A stretch of 64,000 bases of DNA from Candidatus Devosia phytovorans (GCA_029202405.1 CP119312.1:3043001-3107000), one strand, 5' to 3'. Positions 32,437-41,571 are shown, counted from the stretch's first letter. The notes: a model not told the origin generated them from the sequence alone. A program made the numbers and translations.

Positions 32437-32810
32437 AAATCCAGTCCGGTCCCGTTTTCCGGCAACCGGCCCTCAAAGACAGGGAATGAAAGGCACAGCC
32501 GGAACGGGAGGCAAACTGATCCCGTCAGATCATCAATCGGGCTGCGAAGGGGAAACCGCTTGTCGCGAACCCGAGGCGGGCCGCGAATGGCAAGGACCTA
32601 ACGTCGGGTCATGCCATTGGGGAGGGGTGTGATGAATGCTGCCATACAACGCCTCCCTTGGTTTGAAATCTGAAGCGGTGGACGTTTTGTAGCGAAGTGG
32701 TTCGCACTTGCCAACCGGGTTTTGTGACGTTGCAGAAAGGTGATGCAAACTGGACACAGGGGCCGCTGCGCGCAACTCTCCCCAACCACGGTGTCACCCC
32801 GGCCTTGCCG
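32437..32810. other. 374-bp intergenic gap between two minus-strand genes
   Basis: No convincing protein gene. It should hold the ABC exporter promoter on the minus strand. A 13-codon plus-strand reading frame (ATG 32632, stop 32671-32673, preceded by GGGGAGGGGT) could encode the peptide MNAAIQRLPWFEI, but nothing lies downstream on that strand for it to lead. No repeat family is present here. Confidence 0.5.
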
Positions 32811-33698
32811 CTACGCCGGACTGAACACCGTCACCGCACTTGGCCGGATGACAAAGTGCGCCGGGGTCTGGGTCACCAAGTCGCCATCGGTATTGATCGC
32901 CATCGGCTCTTTGGTGCGGATATCGAACTCCGTGCTCTTGGCGGTGCGCACCTCGTCCCAGGCGCCGTGCTCGCCGCGCCGAAACGCGCCCAGCATCAGG
33001 CCGAATTTCCAGACATTCTTGAGTTCGAGCGAATAGAGGTCGAGATGGCCATCCTCGATCGTCGCATCGGCATGGATCACCGTGCCACCGCCATAATGCA
33101 CGCCATTGCCCACCGCGATCTGCAGTGTCTTGACCTTTTCCGTGCCGCTGTCGCTGATGATTTCGGCGCGGAAGGGTTTTGCCTTCATCGCCACCTTGAT
33201 CGCCGCCAGCGCATAGCCCAACTTGCCCCACCGGCGCTTGGCCTCGGGGGTCAGCCCGCGCGCCAGGTCGACCGACAGGCCCATGCTGGCGACATTGAAG
33301 AAGGGGTGGCCATTGACCTCGCCGAGATCGACGCGGGACGTATGGCCGGCAATGATGATATCGGCGGCCTTCAGCAGGTCGTCGGGAATGGAGAGGGTCC
33401 GCGCCAGGTCATTGGCCGTGCCCATCGGCATGATGCCCATGGGCAGTTCGGTTTCCAGCACGCCCCTGGCAGCCGAATTGATCGTGCCGTCACCACCGCA
33501 GACGATCACGAGATCAGCCTCGTGCCGGCGGCGGGCGATATCGGCGGAGACTTCGTCGGGCGAATTGAAGCGCTCGATGACCGCATCGACACCGCCATCG
33601 CGCAGACGGTCGATCACCGGCTCGAGCGCTGCCGTGCCGCGGCGGGCGTTGGGATTGACCAGCATGAGGGCGCGGCGGCGGACGGGAAGAGCTGACAT
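32811..33698 (-). CDS. diacylglycerol/lipid kinase (YegS/DgkB family)
   Basis: Cytosolic or membrane-associated lipid kinase, 295 residues. The DAGK catalytic motif is intact: VNPNARRGTAALEPV, VIVCGGDGTINSAARGVL and MPMGTANDLARTL. The C-terminal beta-sandwich has FFNVASMGLSVDLARG, IAVGNGVHYGGGTVIHADA, DGHLDLYSLE and PMAINTDGDLVTQTP (the conserved DG(E/D) block). It phosphorylates diacylglycerol or a similar lipid; the exact lipid is unknown. Confidence 0.92.
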   Translation of the reverse strand: MSALPVRRRALMLVNPNARRGTAALEPVIDRLRDGGVDAVIERFNSPDEVSADIARRRHEADLVIVCGGDGTINSAARGVLETELPMGIMPMGTANDLARTLSIPDDLLKAADIIIAGHTSRVDLGEVNGHPFFNVASMGLSVDLARGLTPEAKRRWGKLGYALAAIKVAMKAKPFRAEIISDSGTEKVKTLQIAVGNGVHYGGGTVIHADATIEDGHLDLYSLELKNVWKFGLMLGAFRRGEHGAWDEVRTAKSTEFDIRTKEPMAINTDGDLVTQTPAHFVIRPSAVTVFSPA

Positions 33699-33784
33699 GA
33701 ACGACTGCGTGCTGGGAACGGGCCCTGCACATGACCTGTCCGGCCGCGCGGCGCAAGGGCGCGCCGCATTACCATTTGGTCATA

Positions 33785-33910
33785 TCAGGGCCGTTCGGCC
33801 CGATAGACATCCATGCCCCTTGTCGTCCATTGGGCATAGCCGACGGCGAGGATGAAGACGCCGAAATAGGCGCCAATGACGGCGGCGAGGGTGGGAAGAT
33901 TGGTGATCAT
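33785..33910 (-). CDS. small single-span membrane peptide, 41 aa
   Basis: A short gene, starting at ATG 33910 with AAGGAG seven bases upstream and stopping at 33785. The peptide begins MITNLPTLAAVIGAYFGVFI, continues LAVGYAQWTTRGMDVYRAER and ends in P. Residues about 8-26 form one TM helix followed by a polar, charged tail. It lies 86 bp upstream of the lipid kinase on the same strand, so it may be its leader cistron. The good SD and amphipathic layout make it more credible than a chance frame. Function unknown. Confidence 0.6.
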   Translation of the reverse strand: MITNLPTLAAVIGAYFGVFILAVGYAQWTTRGMDVYRAERP

Positions 33911-34064
33911 CTGGGGCTCCTTGGTGATGAGCCCAAATTGCGCCTTACCCCGCCTTCACCCTTGATTGAGGTCAATTTTCTTCTCGATTTTTGTCGGTAG
34001 CGCTCCGCCGCCTTGCCCGCTAGGGTTTGCGCCAACCAGACTCAAACGAGAGGCTTCGCCCCCA

Positions 34065-35297
34065 ATGACCATCGATCCCGTCAAGCTCGACAAGCTCGCC
34101 CAGGTTGCCATCAAGGTCGGCCTGCAGTTGGAAGAGGGCCAGGACCTCGTCATCACCGCACCGATGACCTCGGCGCCGCTGGTCCGCCGCATCACCGAGC
34201 ATGCCTACAAGGCCGGCGCTGGCGTGGTCACGACGATCTATTCGGACGAGGAAGCAACGCTTGCCCGCTATCAGCATGCCAATGACGCGAGCTTCGACAA
34301 AGCCGCCGGCTGGCTGTTCTCGGGCATGGCCGAAGCCTACAAGAACAACGCCGCGCGCCTCGCCATCTCGGGCGACAATCCGATGATGTTGTCTGGCCAG
34401 GACCCCGAAAAGGTCAGCCGTGCCATGCGCGCCAGCTCCGCTGCTGCCAAGCCAGCCATGCAGCTGATCACCGGCTTTGACATCAACTGGAACATCGTTT
34501 CCTACCCGACCGCCGCCTGGGCCAAGCTGGTCTTCCCCCATGACAGCGAGGAAGAAGCGGTTTCCAAGCTCGCCGATGCGATCTTCAAGGCGTCGCGCGT
34601 CGATCAGGAAGACCCGATCGCGGCCTGGAAGGAGCATAATGCCAACCTCAAGAAGCGCTGGACCTGGCTTAACGAAAAGGCCTTTGCCTCGCTCAAATAC
34701 ACCGGTCCCGGCACCGACCTGACCGTCGGCCTCGCCGATGGCCACCGCTGGAAGGGTGGCGCGTCGGAAGCCAAGAACGGCATCACCTGCAATCCCAATA
34801 TCCCGACCGAGGAAGTCTTCACCACGCCGCACAAGCTGCGCGTCGATGGCTATGTTGCCGGCACCAAGCCGCTGAGCCACAACGGCGCATTGATCGAGGA
34901 CATGCAGGCCCGTTTCGAGGGCGGCAAGCTGGTCGAGTTCAAGGCTTCAAAGAACCAGGCCCTGTTCGACAAGGTGCTCGATACCGACGAGGGCGGCCGT
35001 CGCCTCGGCGAGGTAGCGCTGGTGCCGCATAGCTCGCCGATCTCGGCTTCGGGGATCCTGTTCTTCAACACGCTCTACGACGAAAACGCCTCCTGCCATA
35101 TCGCGCAGGGCCAGTGCTATTCGGACTGTTTCGTCAATGGCAAGGACATGACCCAGGACCAGATCGCGGCCCAGGGCGGCAATAGCTCCAATATCCACAT
35201 CGACTGGATGATCGGCAGCGACAAGATCGACATCGACGGCGTCAATGCCGATGGCTCGACCGAGCCGGTGATGCGTGGCGGCGAATGGGCCAATTGA
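34065..35297 (+). CDS. M29 family aminopeptidase (AmpS/AmpT/thermophilic aminopeptidase type)
   Basis: Cytosolic metallo-aminopeptidase, 410 residues from ATG 34065 (MTIDPVKLDKLAQVAIKVGLQLEEGQ). M29 signatures are the N-terminal GLQLEEGQDLVITAP, GPGTDLTVGLADGHRWKGG, CNPNIPTEEVFTTPHK (metal-ligand Glu), RLGEVALVPHSSPIS, and ILFFNTLYDENASCHIAQGQ (ligand His), followed by SSNIHIDWMIGSDKIDIDG. All dinuclear-metal ligands appear present. It is followed after 20 bp by a small secreted protein. Confidence 0.93.
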   Translation: MTIDPVKLDKLAQVAIKVGLQLEEGQDLVITAPMTSAPLVRRITEHAYKAGAGVVTTIYSDEEATLARYQHANDASFDKAAGWLFSGMAEAYKNNAARLAISGDNPMMLSGQDPEKVSRAMRASSAAAKPAMQLITGFDINWNIVSYPTAAWAKLVFPHDSEEEAVSKLADAIFKASRVDQEDPIAAWKEHNANLKKRWTWLNEKAFASLKYTGPGTDLTVGLADGHRWKGGASEAKNGITCNPNIPTEEVFTTPHKLRVDGYVAGTKPLSHNGALIEDMQARFEGGKLVEFKASKNQALFDKVLDTDEGGRRLGEVALVPHSSPISASGILFFNTLYDENASCHIAQGQCYSDCFVNGKDMTQDQIAAQGGNSSNIHIDWMIGSDKIDIDGVNADGSTEPVMRGGEWAN

Positions 35298-35317
35298 ACC
35301 CAAGGGGGAGAGCAGGC

Positions 35318-35764
35318 ATGAAGCGTCTTGTTGCGATTTGCGGCCTGCTCACCCTCGCCTCGCCTGCCTTGGCGCAGACGGTGGTGGACAGTGATTTCAG
35401 CTATGTCGTCACCTTGCCCGATGGCGAGGAAATCGGCGAAAGCTCGACCGCCGTGCCCTATGTGCGGGGCGTCTGCTATTACTGGCATCTCCGCCTCGCC
35501 AAGACCAAGGGGCCAATTTCGGTCAGCGAAATTTTCACCGTGCCGGCCGAGCCCGCCAGCTGGGGCGTGGGTGAGGATGCAACGATCGCCGTCTTCGACG
35601 ACAAGGCTGCTGCGACCTCTCCCCTGTCCCTGACGCCGGAGGATGGCTGGATCGGCCACGGCTGGTGCCTCGCCAAGGGTGACCCCAAGGGCGCGCACAG
35701 CATTGAAATCCTCGCCGGTGACACGCTGCTGCACCGCTTCGATTTCACGGTGGATGAGCTTTAG
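35318..35764 (+). CDS. small secreted hypothetical protein
   Basis: A 148-residue product from ATG 35318 behind GGGGGAGAG. A clear Sec signal peptide (MKRLVAICGLLTLASPALA, cleavage before QT) precedes a beta-rich mature part with two cysteines about 75 residues apart (GVCYYWHLRLA and GHGWCLAKGD) that could form a disulfide. I do not recognise a domain. It is probably periplasmic and co-transcribed with the aminopeptidase gene 20 bp upstream. Confidence 0.75.
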   Translation: MKRLVAICGLLTLASPALAQTVVDSDFSYVVTLPDGEEIGESSTAVPYVRGVCYYWHLRLAKTKGPISVSEIFTVPAEPASWGVGEDATIAVFDDKAAATSPLSLTPEDGWIGHGWCLAKGDPKGAHSIEILAGDTLLHRFDFTVDEL

Positions 35765-35765
35765 G

Positions 35766-35886
35766 GGATACCCCCGCCTAGCCTCCCCCTGATAGGGGGA
35801 GGGACAGATCGCGTTTAAGACGGCATCTCGCCCTATCCACCGGACGGATTCCTCCCCCTGTCAGGGGGCGGTTAGGTGGGGTATCC
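35766..35886. repeat. MITE-like palindromic element, copy 3
   Basis: Left arm GGATACCCCCGCCTAGCCTC then CCCCTGATAGGGGGAGGGA; right arm CCTCCCCCTGTCAGGGGGCGG then GGTGGGGTATCC, inverted around a variable middle. It begins one base after the secreted-protein stop and ends 13 bases before the fucD stop. Confidence 0.8.
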
Positions 35887-35899
35887 GAGCAAGGACTCC

Positions 35900-37174
35900 T
35901 CAACCCCTGAACGTATTCTCCCTGATCGACTCCGGCTTCATCTCAATCGAAAACCCAGGCAGTTTCGGCGGCATATAGGCCGCGTTCCTGATCTCGCACG
36001 GCTCCACGAAATGCTCGTGCAGGTGGTCGACATATTCGATCACCCTTCCATCCTTGGTCCCAGAGACCACCAGATAGTCGATCATCGACAGGTGCTGCAC
36101 ATATTCGCACAAGCCCACGCCACCGGCATGCGGCCAGACCGGCAGGCCGAATTTGGCCGCCATGAGCAGCACCGACAGCACCTCGTTGAGCCCACCGATG
36201 CGACAGGCATCGATCTGGACGATATCGATCGCGCCATCCTTGATGAACTGCTTGAAGAGGATCCGGTTCTGGCACATTTCGCCGGTCGCCACTTTCACCG
36301 GGGCAATCGCCTCTCGGATCGTCCTGTGCCCCGAGACGTCATCTGGGCTGGTCGGCTCCTCGATGAAATAGGGATTGAAGCGGGATAGCTGTTTCACCCA
36401 ATCCACTGCCTGGTCGACTTCCCAGACCTGATTGGCGTCGATCATCAGATAGCGATCAGGCCCCATGATCTCGCGCACGATTTCGAGGCGCCGAATATCG
36501 TCGTCGAGATCGCGACCGACCTTCATCTTGATGTGCTGAAAACCCTGTTCTACCGCTTCTGTGGCCAACCGTGTCAGCTTCTCGTTGCTGTAACCCAGCC
36601 AGCCGGCAGAAGTCGTGTAGCACTGATAACCTTCAGCCTTGAGCGTGGTGATACGCTCGGCCTTGCCGGCCTCGGCCTTCCTGAAAATCGCCAACGCCTC
36701 CTCGGGCGTGATGGCATCGGTGAGGTAGCGGAAGTCGATAATGGAGACGAGCTGCTCGGGCGTCATGTCGGCCACCAGCTGCCACACCGGTTTTTTGGCC
36801 TCTTTTCCAAGAAGATCCCAGACGGCATTGACCACGGCACCGGTCGCCAGATGCATGGCGCCCTTGTCGGGGCCGATCCAGCGCAGCTGGCTGTCGCCGG
36901 TCACATGCCGCCAGAAGCGGCCGGGATTTTCCGCGATCCAGCTCAGCTCCAGCCCCAGCACGCGGCTTTCCAGCGCCTTGATCGCTGCGACGACGACTTC
37001 ATTGCCGCGCCCGATCGTAAAGGTGAGACCATGGCCTTCATGCTCGCCATCGGTCCCCAGGATCACATAGGCGGCCGAATAGTCCGGATCGGGGTTCATC
37101 GCGTCCGAACCGTCCAGCGAGGCAGAGGTCGGAAAGCGCAGATCATGCGTTTGGAGGGCAGTAATCTTGGTCAT
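35900..37174 (-). CDS. fucD: L-fuconate dehydratase (enolase superfamily)
   Basis: Cytosolic Mg-dependent dehydratase of the non-phosphorylative L-fucose route, producing 2-keto-3-deoxy-L-fuconate. It is 424 residues. Family-specific N terminus: DLRFPTSASLDGSDAMNPDP, then DYSAAYVIL. Barrel catalytic parts: GFQHIKMKVGRDLDDDIRRL (KxK), DRYLMIDANQVWEVDQAVDW, YFIEEPTSPDD, VATGEMCQNRILFKQF and PVWPHAGGVGLCEYVQH (His). The N-terminal signature makes fuconate dehydratase more likely than other enolase-family members. It is the last gene of a minus-strand operon after the SDR. Confidence 0.93.
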   Translation of the reverse strand: MTKITALQTHDLRFPTSASLDGSDAMNPDPDYSAAYVILGTDGEHEGHGLTFTIGRGNEVVVAAIKALESRVLGLELSWIAENPGRFWRHVTGDSQLRWIGPDKGAMHLATGAVVNAVWDLLGKEAKKPVWQLVADMTPEQLVSIIDFRYLTDAITPEEALAIFRKAEAGKAERITTLKAEGYQCYTTSAGWLGYSNEKLTRLATEAVEQGFQHIKMKVGRDLDDDIRRLEIVREIMGPDRYLMIDANQVWEVDQAVDWVKQLSRFNPYFIEEPTSPDDVSGHRTIREAIAPVKVATGEMCQNRILFKQFIKDGAIDIVQIDACRIGGLNEVLSVLLMAAKFGLPVWPHAGGVGLCEYVQHLSMIDYLVVSGTKDGRVIEYVDHLHEHFVEPCEIRNAAYMPPKLPGFSIEMKPESIRENTFRG

Positions 37175-37188
37175 TGCACTCGTCCGGA

Positions 37189-37920
37189 TTAAGCGGTCCA
37201 GCCGCCGTCGATGACGTGGATCTGGCCGGTCGTATAAATTGCGCCGGCAAGATAAACCGCCAGGTCTGCCACCTCTTCGGGCCGCGCGATGCGGCCGATC
37301 GGCTGGCGGGAGATGAAGGCCTTTTTCGCGCCCTCGAAATCGCCCGTGGCATGCCAGCGTTCATGCAGGCTCGGCGAATCCACCGTGCCGGGGCAGATGG
37401 CATTCACGCGGATATTGCTGGTCGTATAGTCGGAAGCGACCGACTTGGTCAGGCCGATGACGGCAGCCTTGGAGATCGAATAGGCGGCGCGATTGGGCAC
37501 GCCCTTCACCGAGCTGGCGACCGTCGCCATGTTGATGATGGCGCCATCCTTGCGCTCGAGCATCTGCGGCAGCACGGCCTTGATCGTGCGGATCTGCGCC
37601 TTGATGTTGAGGTCGAAGGCAAAGTCCATATCCGCGTCGGTCATCTCGAGCACGGTGCCGGAATGAACGACGCCGGCGCAGTTGAAGAGGATGTCGATGC
37701 GGCCAATCTCGGACACGGCCGCTTTCACCGCATCCGCCGACAGAACGTCCAGCACGCGCGTGATGACACCCGGCATGCCATCGAGCTCTTTCAGCTTCTC
37801 GGCATTGATGTCGGTGGCAATGACTTTGGCGCCCGCCGCTACAAAGGCTTCTACTGAAGCCCGGCCAATGCCCTGCGCGGCGGCGGTGATGAGGATGGTT
37901 TTTCCAGTAATGTCGGCCAT
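37189..37920 (-). CDS. SDR oxidoreductase, probable 2-keto-3-deoxy-L-fuconate dehydrogenase
   Basis: Short-chain dehydrogenase of 243 residues (MADITGKTILITAAAQGIGR). The glycine motif AAAQGIGRA, NCAGVV (NxAG), catalytic Ser in ATVASSVKG, YxxxK in AAYSISKAAV and the C-terminal GGWTA are all present. Its nearest recalled relatives are the BDH2-like/KDF dehydrogenases, which act directly after FucD, and its gene is 14 bp from fucD. An L-fucose 1-dehydrogenase role cannot be excluded. Confidence 0.85.
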   Translation of the reverse strand: MADITGKTILITAAAQGIGRASVEAFVAAGAKVIATDINAEKLKELDGMPGVITRVLDVLSADAVKAAVSEIGRIDILFNCAGVVHSGTVLEMTDADMDFAFDLNIKAQIRTIKAVLPQMLERKDGAIINMATVASSVKGVPNRAAYSISKAAVIGLTKSVASDYTTSNIRVNAICPGTVDSPSLHERWHATGDFEGAKKAFISRQPIGRIARPEEVADLAVYLAGAIYTTGQIHVIDGGWTA

Positions 37921-37939
37921 GAACGGTCCTGTGGTAAAG

Positions 37940-37963
37940 GGGCCGGGTGTCGCCACCCGGCCC
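37940..37963 (-). other. intercistronic hairpin after the substrate-binding-protein gene
   Basis: GGGCCGGGTG (37940-37949), TCGC and CACCCGGCCC (37954-37963) form a perfect 10-bp stem with a tetraloop. It lies eight bases beyond the binding-protein stop. The poor U tract on the minus strand favours an mRNA 3'-stabilising or partial-termination role that would raise binding-protein expression relative to the downstream enzymes. Confidence 0.65.
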
Positions 37964-37971
37964 GGGTGGTC

Positions 37972-38916
37972 TTAGTCGTAGAGAACAGCCGCGATTTCGG
38001 GGTCTTCCATGGTCGCGGCGTCGTAATAGTAGAAGCCGGTGTCGATGACGGGCTCGAGCGTTTCGCCCTTGAGCGCCTTGACGGCGGCGGCGACGGTTTC
38101 ATAGCCGATGCCGACCGGGTTCTGGGTGATGGCACCATTCATGACGCCAGAGGTGATCATGCCCTTCTGGGCGGCGCCGGAATCGAAGCCAATGACGACA
38201 ATGTCGCTGCCCAGTTCGGTCTTGCCATTGGCAACGCCGATCGCCGAGCCTTCATTGGCGCCGAAAATGCCCTTGAGGTCGGGGTTGGCGAGCAGGATCG
38301 ACTTGGTGATCTCGGTCGACGCCAGCTGGTCGCCGCCGCCGTATTGGACGCTCACCACTTCGATATTGGGATATTCTTCCTTGATGCGGTTGACGAAGCC
38401 GTCGACGCGATCGATGCCGGTGCGGCTGGTCTGGTCGTGGGCCACCACAGCCACCTTGCCTTCGCCGCCGATCAGTTCGGCCATCTTGTCGGCCGCGAGG
38501 GCGGCAGCAGCGACGTTGTCGGTAGTCGCCGTGGTCAGCGGGATGTCGCTGTCGACGCCGGAGTCAAAGGCAATGACCGGGATATTGGCGGCCTTGGCCT
38601 GTTCGAGCAGCGGCGTTGCGGCCTGACTGTCGAGCGCGGCAAAGCCGATGGCATCCGGGTTACGCGACAGGGCGGCGGCCAGCATATCCATCTGGCGGTC
38701 GACCTGGGTTTCGCTTTCCGGACCTTCGAAGGTCACGGTCACACCCAGTTCGGCCGCAGCCTGATCGGCACCGGCCTTCACGGCCTGCCAGAACTGGTGC
38801 TGGAAGCCCTTCGAAATCAGGGCGATATCGTAGTTCTCCTGGGCCGAGGCGGCGCCGCTGGCCAGGAGCAGGGACAGCGCGCTGATGGCGCCGAGCAGGT
38901 TACGTCGGTTCAACAT
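37972..38916 (-). CDS. sugar ABC transporter periplasmic substrate-binding protein (RbsB class)
   Basis: 314 residues from ATG 38916 with GGGAGGA upstream. Signal peptide MLNRRNLLGAISALSLLLAS-GAASAQ, then a type-1 periplasmic-binding fold: IALISKGFQHQFWQAVKAGAD, DAIGFAALDSQAATPLLEQA, VIAFDSGVDSD, VAVVAHDQTSRTG and GIFGANEGSAIGVANG. It lies after the permease gene and before the SDR and fucD genes, so the ligand is probably L-fucose or another 6-deoxy or related sugar. That specificity is contextual. Confidence 0.92.
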   Translation of the reverse strand: MLNRRNLLGAISALSLLLASGAASAQENYDIALISKGFQHQFWQAVKAGADQAAAELGVTVTFEGPESETQVDRQMDMLAAALSRNPDAIGFAALDSQAATPLLEQAKAANIPVIAFDSGVDSDIPLTTATTDNVAAAALAADKMAELIGGEGKVAVVAHDQTSRTGIDRVDGFVNRIKEEYPNIEVVSVQYGGGDQLASTEITKSILLANPDLKGIFGANEGSAIGVANGKTELGSDIVVIGFDSGAAQKGMITSGVMNGAITQNPVGIGYETVAAAVKALKGETLEPVIDTGFYYYDAATMEDPEIAAVLYD

Positions 38917-39004
38917 GGTTCCTCCCATGGGGTTTTGAATGCGCAGTCGATGAGCCATTTCGGCCTTCTTGTTGGCGCCCTCGGGCGCTGGTTTGCTGGA
39001 CGGC

Positions 39005-40000
39005 TCAGAGCGAGCGACGCCGCAGAATATCGGCATAGACCGCCAGGATGATGATCGAGCCGGTGACGACCGTCTGCCATTCCTGGGGCACGGAAAGGAT
39101 GCGCAGGCCATTGGCCAGCACGGAAATGATGAGCGCGCCAATCAACGTGCCGAGCACGGTGCCGCGGCCGCCCGACAGCGAGGTGCCGCCGATGACCACG
39201 GCCGCGATGGCGTCGAGTTCATAGCCCTGCCCCAGCGCGGGCTGGGCGGAGTTGAGCCGGCTGGCGATCAGCAGGCCCGCCACGCCGCAGATCGAGCCGG
39301 CCACGGCATAGACCGCGATCTTCCAACGATCGACATTGACGCCCGAAAGGCGCACGGCCTCTTCATTGCTGCCCAGCGCAAAGGTGTATCGGCCAAGCGC
39401 TGTTTTGCTCAGCACGAAAGCGGCGAGCCCCGCGACGAGGAAAAGGATCAGCACGCCATTGGGCACGGGCACGGCCGGGAAAACCGAGCCGATGGCCGAT
39501 CCCAGAGCGATCTGGTTGAAGCCGGGCGTGTCGTTGAAATAGATCGGCCGGGTGCCCGAGATCACCAGCGACAGGCCTTTTAGGATCAGCATCATGCCCA
39601 GAGTGGCGATGAAGGGCGGCACCTTGAGCTTGGCAATGATGACGCCCGAGATCAGCCCGCAACCGGTGCCGGCGAGGATTGAGGCGGCAATGCCCAGCGG
39701 CAGGGGCAGGCCGAGATAGGTCAGGACCACGCCGGTGATGACGGCACAGAAGGTCATCAGCGTTCCCACCGACAGGTCGATGCCGCCTGTGATAATCACC
39801 AGCGTTGCGGCAATAGCCAGTACGCCATTGACCGAGGTGGCCTGCAGGATCGCCAGTACATTCTGGGTCTGCATGAAATTGGGCGAGGCCAGCGAAAAGA
39901 CCACGACCAGCGCGATCAGGCCTGAAAAGGCCAGCAGGCGATGGAGCGTACCGGAAATGCGGACACCGGACTTGGCTTGGGGCGCTGCGATATCGGTCAT
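39005..40000 (-). CDS. sugar ABC transporter permease (RbsC class)
   Basis: Inner-membrane permease of 331 residues and about 10 TM helices. The family motif LVIITGGIDLSVGTLMTFCA is intact, as are ALGSNEEAVRLSGVNVDRWK (cytoplasmic coupling loop) and AIAAVVIGGTSLSGGRGTVL. The ATG at 40000 overlaps the ATPase stop in ATGA, so the two are translationally coupled. Confidence 0.94.
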   Translation of the reverse strand: MTDIAAPQAKSGVRISGTLHRLLAFSGLIALVVVFSLASPNFMQTQNVLAILQATSVNGVLAIAATLVIITGGIDLSVGTLMTFCAVITGVVLTYLGLPLPLGIAASILAGTGCGLISGVIIAKLKVPPFIATLGMMLILKGLSLVISGTRPIYFNDTPGFNQIALGSAIGSVFPAVPVPNGVLILFLVAGLAAFVLSKTALGRYTFALGSNEEAVRLSGVNVDRWKIAVYAVAGSICGVAGLLIASRLNSAQPALGQGYELDAIAAVVIGGTSLSGGRGTVLGTLIGALIISVLANGLRILSVPQEWQTVVTGSIIILAVYADILRRRSL

Positions 40001-41571
40001 GCCGACCTCCGTTCGGAATGGGTTTCGGCCACGCTGCTTTGCCGCTGCGTCGCCAGCCGCATGATCTCTTCCTGGCTCGAACCGCCGGGCAGCATGCCGG
40101 TCAGCCGACCCTCGCACATCACCGCGATGCGATGACTGAGACGCAGCACTTCGGGCAGTTCCGAGGAAATGACGATGATCGCCCTGCCCTGCTGGGCCAG
40201 CGCGTTGAGCAGCTTGTAGATTTCCGCCTTGGCGCCGACGTCGATGCCGCGCGTCGGCTCATCGAAGATCAGGATGTCGCAATCGCGCAGCAGCCATTTG
40301 GCGATAACGACCTTCTGCTGGTTGCCGCCGGACAGGAGCCGCGCTTCCTGCAGATCGCTGGGCGTCTTGATGGCCAGCTGGTTGATATAGGTCTTGGCCG
40401 TTTCCTGCATGGCGCGATCGTCGATCACGCCAGCGGTGCGGGTGAAACGTGACAGGCTGGCGAGGGCGATATTGTTGCGTACGTCGAGCCCGGTCGCGAG
40501 GCCGAAATGCTTGCGGTCTTCCGACAGGTAGCCGATGCCGGCATGGACGGCGTCGCCGGGCGAGGAAATGCCGACGCGCTTGCCATTGACCCAGATTTCG
40601 CCGCTGTCGCGCGGATCGGCACCGAAGATGGCGCGGGCGACTTCGGTGCGTCCGGCACCCATCAAGCCGGCCATGCCGAGGATTTCACCCTTGCGCACTG
40701 AAAAGCTGACATTGCGGATTTCGCGGCCGCGGTTGAGATTTCGCACTTCAAGTGCCACGGGTTGGGCCGATGTATTGGGAATGACCAGCGCCTCTTCGGT
40801 CAGCGTGCGGCCGACCATCATGGAAATGATGGTTTCGATGGGCGTGAAGCCGGCCGGCACCGTACCGACATATTCGCCGTCGCGCATGACGGTGACCCGG
40901 TCGGAGATGCGCTTGATCTCGTCCATCTTGTGGGAAATGTAGACCACCCCCACCCCCTCGGCCTTGAGCCGGTTGATGATGGTGAAAAGCTCGGCGATCT
41001 CGGCGTCGTTGAGCGCGGCGGTCGGCTCATCCATCACCAGCACACGCGACTGGTAGCTCAGCGCCTTGGCGATCTCGACCATCTGCTGCTTGGCGATGGT
41101 CAATGTCTCGACCCGCACCGTTGGATCGAGCTGCAGGTTCATTGAGTCGAAAATGGCTTGGGCGTTGCGATTGAGCGCCCGCTCGTCGAGCAGGAAGCCG
41201 CGGCGCGGCTCGCGGCCGATAAAGATGTTCTGCGCCACCGTCAGGTCGCGCATCAGTGCCAGTTCCTGATGGATGATGCCGATGCCCATGTCCTGGGCCT
41301 GTCGCGGACTGGCAATCTCGACGGGCTGCCCGTTGAGGCGGACCTCGCCGGCGTCGCGGGTGTAGACCCCGGAAAGGATTTTCATCAGCGTGGACTTGCC
41401 GGCGCCATTCTCGCCCATGAGCGCATGGACCTCGCCTGAGCGCAGTTCGAAGCGGGCGCGAGACAAGGCGCGCACACCGGGAAAGGACTTGTCGATATCG
41501 ATCATTTCCACCAGCGGCGCAGCGCTGACGTCAATGACCGGCGACGAAGCTGTCGTGCCGCTCAGGACCAT
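39997..41571 (-). CDS. sugar ABC transporter ATP-binding protein (RbsA class, two NBDs)
   Basis: Tandem-cassette ATPase of 524 residues. ATG 41571 (MVLSGTTASS) follows GGGAGG at 10 bases; the ATG at 41607 has no SD. NBD1: GENGAGKST, IIHQELALMRDLTV, VLVMDEPTAAL. NBD2: degenerate Walker A GLMGAGRTE, as usual in the family, GYLSEDRKHFGL, LSGGNQQKVVIAKWL and IFDEPTRGIDVGAKAEIY. First gene of the importer/fuconate operon and divergent from the IclR gene. Confidence 0.94.
   Translation of the reverse strand: MVLSGTTASSPVIDVSAAPLVEMIDIDKSFPGVRALSRARFELRSGEVHALMGENGAGKSTLMKILSGVYTRDAGEVRLNGQPVEIASPRQAQDMGIGIIHQELALMRDLTVAQNIFIGREPRRGFLLDERALNRNAQAIFDSMNLQLDPTVRVETLTIAKQQMVEIAKALSYQSRVLVMDEPTAALNDAEIAELFTIINRLKAEGVGVVYISHKMDEIKRISDRVTVMRDGEYVGTVPAGFTPIETIISMMVGRTLTEEALVIPNTSAQPVALEVRNLNRGREIRNVSFSVRKGEILGMAGLMGAGRTEVARAIFGADPRDSGEIWVNGKRVGISSPGDAVHAGIGYLSEDRKHFGLATGLDVRNNIALASLSRFTRTAGVIDDRAMQETAKTYINQLAIKTPSDLQEARLLSGGNQQKVVIAKWLLRDCDILIFDEPTRGIDVGAKAEIYKLLNALAQQGRAIIVISSELPEVLRLSHRIAVMCEGRLTGMLPGGSSQEEIMRLATQRQSSVAETHSERRSA

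Noticed and set aside
32632..32673. 13-codon peptide gene with a good SD in the ABC exporter/lipid kinase gap
   Set aside because: Plus-strand orientation with no downstream plus-strand gene; too short to support without conservation data.
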